From Bog-159 sp049514955 (GTDB lineage: Bacteria > Acidobacteriota > Terriglobia > Bryobacterales > Bryobacteraceae): DNA of 12,355 nucleotides. Each line of letters starts with the position of its first letter. Position 1 is the stretch's first letter. Where the stretch lies: the NCBI GenBank assembly GCA_049514955.1, contig JBEKUO010000147.1:1-12355 (forward strand). The letters run 5' to 3'. Positions 1 to 5,557 of the stretch are shown in pieces. Both the position numbers and the translations under genes were made by a program. The notes below the pieces were generated by a model that made no database searches, was not told the origin of the DNA, and was given only the letters and a program-made list of their open reading frames with translations.

Positions 1-93
1 CGCCCAATTCAAACGGAAGGCACGGCCGCGAAATCCCTGAGCATCCACCACCGTTTGGCCGTTCGACGAATTATCATTCGCCCGTGAACCAGC

Positions 94-128
94 GAATCGC
101 CGCTACCTACGACCGCCGGCGGCGATTC
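94..128. terminator. Hairpin downstream of the APC permease gene
   Basis: GAATCGCCGC (94-103) and GCGGCGATTC (119-128) form a perfect 10-bp inverted repeat around a 15-nt loop, starting 35 bp past the stop codon of the minus-strand permease gene. A second small hairpin (CGAAT/ATTCG, 67-80) follows in the direction of transcription. Neither is followed by a clear U tract, so this is either a Rho-independent terminator of poor quality or an mRNA 3'-end stabilising stem. The rest of bases 1-162 holds no gene that I can support. Confidence 0.4.
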
Positions 129-162
129 ATTGTAAGAGAGAGGCTTGAGCTGGCAAAATATC

Positions 163-1515
163 TCACTCCGGCGGAGGGTCCGAGAACACGATGGCTTGCC
201 GGAAGCCATTAGTCTTGAAGGCCGCGTAGATAACGCCGATCGTCAGCCAGATGCCGCCGGCCACTAAAGCGGGCCGGTGCAGACTCGTCCAGATCGCGAG
301 GCAGAAGACGAAGCCCAACAGGGGCGGCAGGAATGCGCCCACACTCTTGCGATCGCCGCGCACGAAGTAGCGTATAAAGGAAGCCGCGTTGACGCCCATG
401 AATCCGATGATGGCGCCGAAGTTGAGCAGTTCCGCGCCGAGCTCATAGGTCATGGCGAAAGCGCCCGCCAGCGCCAACACGCCTACGAACAGCACGTTGT
501 TGCGGGGAATGCCGTGCTTGGGCTCGATGGCGCCGAAGAAGCCGCGCGGGATTGTGTTGTCGCGACCCATCCCGAAGAGCAGGCGGGCGGCGCCGAGTTG
601 CGATCCCATGCCGGAACCGATGGTGGCCACCAGCAGGGTCATATTCACCGCGTGGAAAAGCAGTGGTCCACCGGCGCGCCCGGCCACGTAGGAGAATGCT
701 GTGTCTACGTCGGGATACGTGCGAAAGTTGGGCCACACCAGTTGTCCGGCGTAGACCTCGGCCGACGCCAGCACGCCTGTGATCAGGCACGTGAGCACCG
801 TGGCCAGAAGGATGTTGCGCCGCGGGTTGTGAGCTTCTTCGGACAGCGTCGAGATGCCGTCGAACCCAATGTACGTCAGGACCGCGACCGAAGTGCCGGT
901 GGAGATTCTGCCCAGACTGAAGGTCTTCGGATCGTAGAACGGCTGCGTGAAGGAGACACCATGCTGGTGCATGATATAACGCACGGCCGCAATGAAGAAA
1001 TACACGACCACCACGCACATGGCCAGCACCAGGACTTCGTTGGTGCGCGCCGTGGCTTTAATCCCGCGCAGGTTTAGCGCCGTGAACAGCAGCGCGAAGA
1101 AGACGGCCCATGCCGCGTAGGGAACCTCCGGGACCAGGTTCATGGCGGCCTTGCTGCACCAGATGGTACAGATGATGGGATTGAGGATGTAATCCATCGC
1201 CAGGCTCCATCCGGTGACGAATCCCAGGCTGGAGTTGATCTCGCGGCCCACGTAGGTGTAGGCGGAGCCGGCGCTGGGATAGGCGCGCGCCATGCGGCCG
1301 TAGCTGATGGCGGTGAACAGCATGGCCACCATGGCGATCAGGACCGTGGTGACCACGTGGCCCTGCGCAACCTGGCTGACCACACCGAACGGCGGCATGG
1401 GCGCGGTGGGCTGTATGAGAATGATTCCGTAGAATACGAGATCCCAAAGTCCTAAGGCGCGCTTGAGCTGCGCGCGGTTCTGGGGGGATTGGCCTGCAGT
1501 GCCGGCACTCGACAT
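163..1515 (-). CDS. APC-superfamily amino acid/polyamine permease
   Basis: This is a 450-residue multi-pass inner-membrane protein of the amino acid-polyamine-organocation (APC) superfamily, which takes up amino acids or polyamines by proton symport or by antiport. What is seen: a start of TM1 at 'GLWDLVFYGIILIQPTAP', the helix-loop region 'YPSAGSAYTYVGREI' near residues 80-95, and the family signature 'GFDGISTLSEEAHNPRRN' near residues 215-235. About twelve hydrophobic stretches run along the whole chain, and the length matches the family (about 430-500). The ATG at 1515 is preceded by GAGG at 6-nt spacing, which supports this start. The gene faces away from the DUF58 gene across a 50-bp gap. 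The substrate cannot be read from sequence; the signature resembles the PuuP/PlaP type (putrescine and related amines) but I would not commit to it. Confidence 0.9.
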   Translation of the reverse strand: MSSAGTAGQSPQNRAQLKRALGLWDLVFYGIILIQPTAPMPPFGVVSQVAQGHVVTTVLIAMVAMLFTAISYGRMARAYPSAGSAYTYVGREINSSLGFVTGWSLAMDYILNPIICTIWCSKAAMNLVPEVPYAAWAVFFALLFTALNLRGIKATARTNEVLVLAMCVVVVYFFIAAVRYIMHQHGVSFTQPFYDPKTFSLGRISTGTSVAVLTYIGFDGISTLSEEAHNPRRNILLATVLTCLITGVLASAEVYAGQLVWPNFRTYPDVDTAFSYVAGRAGGPLLFHAVNMTLLVATIGSGMGSQLGAARLLFGMGRDNTIPRGFFGAIEPKHGIPRNNVLFVGVLALAGAFAMTYELGAELLNFGAIIGFMGVNAASFIRYFVRGDRKSVGAFLPPLLGFVFCLAIWTSLHRPALVAGGIWLTIGVIYAAFKTNGFRQAIVFSDPPPE

Positions 1516-1526
1516 GGAAGCCTCGA

Positions 1527-1537
1527 TTGTGACACAA
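1527..1537. promoter_or_regulatory. Palindrome TTGTGACACAA in a divergent promoter gap
   Basis: TTGTG-A-CACAA is a perfect 11-bp inverted repeat with a 1-nt centre. It lies in the 50-bp gap between the divergent permease and DUF58 starts. Its placement fits an operator acting on one or both genes, but no regulator gene lies next to it and the repeat is short enough to arise by chance. Confidence 0.25.
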
Positions 1538-1565
1538 CAAAGGTGGGCCTTGGTGGGGCCTCACG

Positions 1566-2702
1566 GTGCGCGCGCGCTTTCACCAGATCCGGCATCTGCT
1601 GCTGCGGCGGAGACGCTACAGAATCACGCGCGGGGGTGTGCTTTTCACGGCCGCCATCGTGATGGTGGGTCTGGCCGCGGTAGCCTCGGCCAACAATCTG
1701 CTGTTCCTGATCCTGGCCACGATGCTTTCCACCCTGATGGTGTCCGGGCTGGTCAGCCGCCTTTGCCTGGCCGGGCTGGAGTTGGATTTTCTGGTGCCCG
1801 AGCATGTCTCCGCCGGTCGCACCATTCCCGCCAAGCTGTACGTACGCAATCTGAAGTTCTGGATGCCCTCGTTCTCGATTCACGTGGTGGGCGCGGAGCA
1901 GGATGCGCCGCCGGTGCTGCAATCGCCGGTCTACTTTCCGGTGATTCCGGGCGGCGCCACGCTGGAGGAGACCGTGCAAGTACGCTTTGCGCGGCGCGGC
2001 GCCTATAAGCAGAATCGCTTCGCATTTCATACCAAGTTCCCATTTGGATTCCTGGAAAAGACCGCGCGGGTGGTCTTGCGCCGCGAGGTCATCATTTATC
2101 CTTCGATCGACGCGCAACCTGGATTCGAAGAGTTGCTGGCCGACTTGGCCGGCGAGATCGAAACGCATTACCGCGGCCTGGGCCGGGACTTCTACCGCAT
2201 ACGCCCCTACGAGGCCTTCGAGAGCGCGCGGCACGTGGACTGGAGAGCTACGGCCCACACCGGCGACTTGCAGGTGCGCGAGTTCGCCCGTGAGCAGGAG
2301 CAGACCGTCGAGATGTTCCTGGATCTGGAAGTGCCGCCTGGCTTTGAGGAGTGGTTCGAACAGGCCGTGAATTGCTGCGCTTTTATCGCATGGTGGCTGG
2401 CGGGCAAAGCCGCCGGAATTCATTTCCGCACGCAGGATTTCGACTTTCGCTTGCCTGAGGAGGGCGACATTTACACGATTCTGAAGTATCTCGCCCTGGT
2501 TACTCACAAGCCGGGGAAGCCGCCGGAAGCGCCGGCGGACGAAACCAGCTTTCCGATCGTGCTCACGGCGTCGCCGCAGCGGTTTGGCGATCCGGGATGG
2601 GCGCCCGCGCGGATCATTGGGCCGGAGGTGCTGGGTGCGGGGGCTGGCGGCGCAGAGGGGGAGGAGCCAGCGGGGGGCGTCTGGCGATTGCAGAGTCGTT
2701 AA
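1566..2702 (+). CDS. DUF58 family protein, membrane-anchored
   Basis: This 378-residue protein starts at GTG. Residues 1-20 are basic (RRRRYR), followed by two adjacent hydrophobic segments at about 25-42 and 44-64, so it should be anchored in the membrane by a hairpin. After a beta-rich stretch comes the DUF58 core at about 203-245, including 'GRDFYRIRPYEAFE' and 'ARHVDWRATAHTGDLQVREF', the hallmark block of the family. DUF58 proteins have a vWA-like fold and usually sit beside a MoxR AAA+ ATPase and a transglutaminase-like protein; their role is thought to be in assembly or maturation of surface complexes. Neither partner is visible here: the gene is flanked by a divergent permease and a convergent toxin-antitoxin pair. 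The C-terminal 40 residues are Gly/Glu/Ala-rich and probably disordered. The family call is solid; the function is unknown. Confidence 0.88.
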   Translation: MRARFHQIRHLLLRRRRYRITRGGVLFTAAIVMVGLAAVASANNLLFLILATMLSTLMVSGLVSRLCLAGLELDFLVPEHVSAGRTIPAKLYVRNLKFWMPSFSIHVVGAEQDAPPVLQSPVYFPVIPGGATLEETVQVRFARRGAYKQNRFAFHTKFPFGFLEKTARVVLRREVIIYPSIDAQPGFEELLADLAGEIETHYRGLGRDFYRIRPYEAFESARHVDWRATAHTGDLQVREFAREQEQTVEMFLDLEVPPGFEEWFEQAVNCCAFIAWWLAGKAAGIHFRTQDFDFRLPEEGDIYTILKYLALVTHKPGKPPEAPADETSFPIVLTASPQRFGDPGWAPARIIGPEVLGAGAGGAEGEEPAGGVWRLQSR

Positions 2703-2722
2703 CCGCCAAGCGCTCGCATGCG

Positions 2723-2738
2723 GCGGCCCGGTGGCCGC
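2723..2738. terminator. GC hairpin between convergent DUF58 and hicB genes
   Basis: GCGGCC-CGGT-GGCCGC gives a 6-bp all-GC stem with a 4-nt loop in the 56-bp gap between the plus-strand DUF58 stop and the minus-strand hicB stop. It could terminate both transcripts, but there is no T run on either side. Confidence 0.3.
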
Positions 2739-2758
2739 GGCCAGCTTCTAATACGGAC

Positions 2759-3247
2759 TCAACGCTTCGGAGTGCTCAGCCTCCGAGTAGCACGGCTCCG
2801 AAACTGGCCTTCTGAATGCTTTGCTGCAAGTGGGCGTTGGGTTCCTTGGATGCCACGAGCAAAGACTTCGATCTTGCTGTTCATCTCTTCCGCAACGGTT
2901 CCAGCCGAAAGCAGATGAACCATGTATTGATTCAAACTGGCGCCATTAGCACGGGCTCTCTCTGCAAGCATCGAATGCAACGATGCGGGCACGCGAAGCA
3001 AGAGGCGGCCGCTGTATTCTCCGGGCGTCGAAGGTTTCGGAATCGGTAGTCCCTGCTCCAACGTCACCCGAAACCACTCCTCCTTTGCCCGCTGCGCCCG
3101 ACGATAGGCCTCGCTCACCGTCGGGCCAGTCGCCGAACATCCGGGCAGATCTACGAAGTCGGCTATGTAGACGGCGTCTTCACGGTCGTATTCAATTCTC
3201 ACTGCGTAGTCCAGTGTCTTAAGGTCCTCGAGCGAATCGGTCTTCAT
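2759..3247 (-). CDS. hicB: HicB-type antitoxin (HicB domain plus ribbon-helix-helix)
   Basis: This 162-residue protein has the usual HicB layout. Residues about 12-65 form the partial RNase H-like HicB fold ('YIADFVDLPGCSATGPTVSEA'), which binds and masks the HicA toxin. Residues about 79-116 form an Arc/CopG-like ribbon-helix-helix DNA-binding domain ('GRLLLRVPASLHSMLAERAR', then 'GASLNQYMVHLLSAG') expected to repress its own promoter. The ATG overlaps the original stop of the upstream hicA-like gene as ATGA, a sign of translational coupling. The tail after about residue 134 is Arg/Ser/Thr-rich and does not look native. The +1 frame from the same point reads a more protein-like tail of about 22 residues, with 'QQSIQKASFGAVLLGG', ending at a TGA at 2776, so a one-base insertion near 2845 is possible. 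The core domains are intact. Confidence 0.85.
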   Translation of the reverse strand: MKTDSLEDLKTLDYAVRIEYDREDAVYIADFVDLPGCSATGPTVSEAYRRAQRAKEEWFRVTLEQGLPIPKPSTPGEYSGRLLLRVPASLHSMLAERARANGASLNQYMVHLLSAGTVAEEMNSKIEVFARGIQGTQRPLAAKHSEGQFRSRATRRLSTPKR

Positions 3248-3569
3248 TCATCGTCTCCAATATCGTCTTGTGACGAGCCGACGATGCCTCGCAAGGCATC
3301 GATCATCTGCTTTGCTTGACTTTGGTCATGCCTTGAAATGCGGCCCGAGCTACGCCGCGAACCGTGCGGACGATAAAGGTTCCTCGGATATCTGAAGAAA
3401 AGATCCTCTCTAAGCCGATGGTGAAATACATCCAGTGATTCGGATCCTTGGTTTCCCTAAATTCAAAGCCGAGCGCCTCCAGCGCAGCCTTGACGTCATC
3501 GAAGCGTCCGTTGCGTACAGCTTCGGCCGCTCTCCTGAACCGTTGTTCCCAAGTCCCGGCTGCGGCCAC
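3244..3569 (-). pseudogene. hicA: HicA-like toxin gene, frameshifted by one missing base
   Basis: As written, the frame from the GTG at 3569 gives 88 residues and stops at 3303. Residues 1-49 look like a HicA-type mRNA interferase: 'FDDVKAALEALGFEFRE' then 'TKDPNHWMYF', with the histidine in the position of the HicA active site. After that the reading degrades. If one base is added at the TTT of TATTTCACC (plus strand 3424-3426), the chain continues as 'HHRLREDLFFRYPRNLYRPH' and later 'GRISRHDQSQAKQMIDALRG', giving 108 residues. It then ends in TGA at 3246-3244, which overlaps the hicB ATG as ATGA. The exact restoration of a coupled overlap is strong evidence that this was the ancestral frame. 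A GAGGAGA Shine-Dalgarno (3576-3582) sits 6 nt before the GTG. The lesion should abolish the C-terminal half and probably the toxin activity, unless it is a sequencing or assembly error. Confidence 0.8.
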
Positions 3570-3589
3570 AATCGCTCTCCTCGGTCATT

Positions 3590-3606
3590 ATGATGCTCGT
3601 CATCAT
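3590..3606. promoter_or_regulatory. Candidate HicB operator upstream of hicA
   Basis: ATGATG-CTCGT-CATCAT is a perfect 6-bp inverted repeat with a 5-nt spacer, lying just upstream of the hicA Shine-Dalgarno. It overlaps a direct repeat of ATGCTCGTC (3593-3601 and 3605-3613, period 12). Ribbon-helix-helix antitoxins bind short inverted repeats in their own leader, so the position fits. Binding is inferred. Confidence 0.3.
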
Positions 3607-3637
3607 GCTCGTCCGACACGTGCTTCCCTTTTTGTAT

Positions 3638-3656
3638 GATACTACATGCGATACTA
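3638..3656. repeat. Direct repeat GATACTA with 12-bp period
   Basis: GATACTA occurs at 3638-3644 and 3650-3656, separated by CATGC, in the AT-richer part of the region upstream of hicA. Read on the minus strand the copies give TAGTATC and overlap possible -10 elements (TATAGT, TATCAT), so this is the likely hicAB promoter/operator zone. No good -35 box was found. The rest of 3660-3847 holds no gene that I can support. Confidence 0.3.
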
Positions 3657-3847
3657 TACGGAGGCCGTTTTGGGCCATTCGTGCCGCGGCCAAAAGTGGG
3701 GTACCCTGGCCTTGTCGAAGTTGCAAGCACTGCCACGAGGGTTGTCGACTGCCGCAGCCACGCTGGGAATGGCGGCGGGCCCACAAAGCGCGCATCGTAG
3801 CAGCTTTTCGGTAGCACGCATGCCGGCGAGGGCCAGGCTGTCGCGGA

Positions 3848-4387
3848 CTACAGGTCCTGAAAGAGTTCCTCGATCGTGATCGAGAATCCCGGCAGCAGAT
3901 CCGTTGTAATGACGTCCGCACCGCGCAGGATCAGGGTCCGGTGCATTCCGTAGACGGCGATCTCACGAGTGCGCGGTGAGATCAGCCAGACCTCGGCGGT
4001 TCCCGACTTCACATAGCGATCTTTCTTAATGAGCAGTCCTTCGTATGTGTCGGTCTGGGACGCGATCTCGATGACGAGGTCGGGGACGAAGCGCTGCACG
4101 CGCTTGTCGAGATTGAGCAACGCTGCTTTAGCCGGTCCCATGACGCTGACGTCCGGGCCATGGGCGTTGCCCAGAAAGTCGAATTCCTGCTCGGCAAGGA
4201 CATCCCCGAGACCGCGTTCCCTTATCCAGGGCAGCATCAGCGCAATGAGCCGGTCCCGAAGCTTGTTATGCCGGGGAGTGTTTCCAGACACGTCAACCAG
4301 TTCCCCCTCGACCAGTTCATGATTTTCGGCAGCTTCGGCCGGGAGCCGCTCAAAATCGTCGATCGTGAGCAAGGTGCTGGTCGCCAT
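3848..4387 (-). CDS. Uma2 family (DUF820) restriction-endonuclease-fold protein
   Basis: This 179-residue protein has the full Uma2/DUF820 layout. Its N-terminal segment is 'MATSTLLTIDDFERLP', followed by 'ENHELVEGELVDVSG'. The PD-(D/E)xK core shows 'HGPDVSVMG' (D79), 'VPDLVIEIASQT' (D103, E107) and 'KKDRYVKSGTAEVWLI' (K121/K122), so the expected acidic and lysine residues are all present. The C-terminus 'LPGFSITIEELF' is also typical. The length is that of an intact member. Family members have a PD-(D/E)xK nuclease fold and are abundant in cyanobacteria and other bacteria with many paralogues, but their biological role is poorly defined. It lies 26 bp downstream of a RelE-like toxin on the same strand and may be co-transcribed with that module. 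Only a weak ribosome site (GAG close to the ATG) is visible. Confidence 0.88.
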   Translation of the reverse strand: MATSTLLTIDDFERLPAEAAENHELVEGELVDVSGNTPRHNKLRDRLIALMLPWIRERGLGDVLAEQEFDFLGNAHGPDVSVMGPAKAALLNLDKRVQRFVPDLVIEIASQTDTYEGLLIKKDRYVKSGTAEVWLISPRTREIAVYGMHRTLILRGADVITTDLLPGFSITIEELFQDL

Positions 4388-4413
4388 AGCTCTATTCTAC
4401 TGAACCGGTCTGC

Positions 4414-4659
4414 TCAATAGGCTTCGCCGCGGTTATCGATGCCGTGAATACGTACGCGTTCCGGAGTATCCAGGTCAAAGAAGATCCGCCATTTGCCGAC
4501 CCGCAGCCGGTACAAACCTTCGCGGTCGGTAAGGCGCTTGACATCACCCTCGCCAGTCTGGCCATAGCGTGTCAATGTGTGGAGAATGCGCATGGCAGTT
4601 TCACGATCCAGGCGGCGTAGATCGGACCGCGCGGATGGCTCCCAAACAAACTGCCTCAC
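4414..4659 (-). CDS. RelE/ParE-superfamily toxin
   Basis: This 81-residue protein matches the RelE/ParE toxin fold in size and pattern. It has an N-terminal strand ('RQFVWEPSA'), an amphipathic helix ('DLRRLDRETAMRILHTLTRY'), and the conserved strand block 'REGLYRLRVGKWRIFFDLD' near residues 46-64. The basic residues here are those that contact mRNA or the ribosome in RelE-type toxins. The C-terminal strand 'RVRIHGIDNRGEAY' closes the fold. RelE members cleave mRNA at the ribosomal A site, whereas ParE members poison gyrase; 'YRLRVGKWRIFF' favours RelE. The GTG start overlaps the antitoxin stop as GTGA (4 bp), and antitoxin-before-toxin is the usual order. No lesion is seen. Confidence 0.87.
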   Translation of the reverse strand: MRQFVWEPSARSDLRRLDRETAMRILHTLTRYGQTGEGDVKRLTDREGLYRLRVGKWRIFFDLDTPERVRIHGIDNRGEAY

Positions 4660-4856
4660 GCACCAAACTCCCGCAGGATCTCCTCATGCGGGATTCCGGG
4701 CGATGGGTGGGCACGGGCGGCGTCGATGCGTGCCAACATCCCTTGGTCGACTGGCCGTTCTTCGTGCGCGATCAAGAACTCCAGGTATCGTGCTGCCGGC
4801 GTGATTTCCGACTCCGGAAGGCGATTGACAAGTTCGTGCAGTTGCTCTTTGCTCAT
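4656..4856 (-). CDS. Antitoxin partner of the RelE-like toxin
   Basis: This small acidic protein of 66 residues starts at an ATG preceded by GGAGG (4866-4870). It has an N-terminal helix 'MSKEQLHELVNRLPESEI', a second helix 'PAARYLEFLIAHEERPVD' and the tail 'GIPHEEILREFGA', a C-terminal motif common in antitoxins that wrap RelE toxins. There is no clear ribbon-helix-helix or AbrB domain, so the DNA-binding class is not certain. It resembles the short DUF2281-like antitoxins. The 4-bp overlap with the downstream toxin is the main argument for the assignment. A possible -10 element, TATAGT, lies just upstream (4874-4879, minus strand), but no matching -35 was found. Confidence 0.8.
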   Translation of the reverse strand: MSKEQLHELVNRLPESEITPAARYLEFLIAHEERPVDQGMLARIDAARAHPSPGIPHEEILREFGA

Positions 4857-5043
4857 CGGACGGCGCCTCCGCCACTATAAGAATTCTACCGCGACGACCC
4901 TCCTTTCGGAAGAAGCGCGCGGAATGCTGGCATCGAGAGGCAGGGCAGGGGATACTATGGGTTGGTCCCGCGTGGATGGGCCACGCTCGTGGTGGCATGG
5001 TATTGCCGCAGGTAACCCCGCTCGGGCCTTCCTTGAGGCGGTG

Positions 5044-5424
5044 ATGCTGGACACCTTACGGCGCTTAATCGGCGGAGAGGTAAGGCCTGTCGATCTGTGG
5101 CTGACGATTATCGAGATTCTGGTGCTCCTGCTGGTAGCCCTTGAGGTGGCGTGGGCTATGAAGGACCGGCTTGTCGCGTGGCGCAAGCTAAGGGTGTACC
5201 GGCAGGGAATTATGGCTCGACTCGATTCCTTAAGCCAGATCGAGGCGAATGCCCTAAGGCTTCTAGTTCTGCACAGTAGGCAGCCTCCCGACGCAGCTAT
5301 GAGCCCTCAGATGACCGCACTACTTGAGCGGAGCTTCGTGGGCTGGAAGGTCCGGGAGCGGTACGTAGACGTCTTGGAGGAATGGGCGAAGAAGCAACCG
5401 CCGACGCCGCCCATCGCAATATGA
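5044..5424 (+). CDS. Small single-pass membrane protein of unknown function
   Basis: I do not recognise this protein. The open frame extends to 4726, but the extra N-terminus would overlap the divergent antitoxin. I chose the ATG at 5044 because GAGG (5035-5038) precedes it by 5 nt and because the protein then begins directly before its membrane helix. The 126-residue product has one strong transmembrane segment at about 17-39 ('DLWLTIIEILVLLLVALEVA') followed by positive charges (KDRLVAWRKLR), so the C-terminal 85 residues should be cytoplasmic. That part has 'LSQIEANALRLLVLHSRQ' and 'MTALLERSFVGWKVRERYVD', a helix-helix-strand pattern like a small winged helix. The layout is reminiscent of phage superinfection-exclusion (SieB-like) proteins, but this is only a resemblance of form. 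It is followed by the DNA-binding gene at 5558 on the same strand. Confidence 0.6.
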   Translation: MLDTLRRLIGGEVRPVDLWLTIIEILVLLLVALEVAWAMKDRLVAWRKLRVYRQGIMARLDSLSQIEANALRLLVLHSRQPPDAAMSPQMTALLERSFVGWKVRERYVDVLEEWAKKQPPTPPIAI

Positions 5425-5432
5425 CCGTTTCT

Positions 5433-5460
5433 GGTGCGCCGGCTCAGGCCTGAGGGCACC
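5433..5460. promoter_or_regulatory. Perfect 12-bp palindrome inside a larger stem
   Basis: CTCAGGCCTGAG (5443-5454) is a perfect 12-bp palindrome, enclosed by GGTGC (5433-5437) and GCACC (5456-5460). It starts 19 bp after the end of the membrane-protein gene and 55 bp before the -35 box of the next gene. It could act as a terminator of the first gene (no T run follows) or as an operator. KorB-type proteins bind palindromes of about this size, and the next gene carries a KorB-like HTH. Confidence 0.35.
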
Positions 5461-5508
5461 AAAGAAACACAGGAACACCCGCGGGCAGTGCGTCTGGCGT
5501 GTCTAGCG

Positions 5509-5537
5509 TTGACGGCGTGTTTCGAGCCTGTTATGAT
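5509..5537 (+). promoter_or_regulatory. Near-consensus sigma-70 promoter
   Basis: TTGACG (5509-5514) and TATGAT (5532-5537) are separated by exactly 17 nt. Each box differs from consensus at one position (TTGACA, TATAAT). Transcription would start near 5544, leaving only about 14 nt before the ATG at 5558. It is the best promoter match in the window. Confidence 0.75.
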
Positions 5538-5557
5538 TACACCAGAAATGAGACGCT

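Noticed and set aside
1..162. Possible partial gene at the left edge
   Set aside because: Short open stretches exist on both strands, but none shows a recognisable domain or a supported start. The region is better explained by 3' flanking hairpins of the permease gene.
1452..2507. Minus-strand open frame of 351 codons opposite the DUF58 gene
   Set aside because: It overlaps a recognisable DUF58 protein over its whole core and has low-complexity Arg/Gln/His composition.
3420..3428. Programmed -1 frameshift in the hicA-like gene
   Set aside because: The site has no X XXY YYZ slippery heptamer, and no strong downstream structure was seen. A one-base deletion or sequencing error is simpler.
4726..5043. 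N-terminal extension of the small membrane protein
   Set aside because: It would overlap the divergent antitoxin and its ribosome site; the ATG at 5044 has its own GAGG site.
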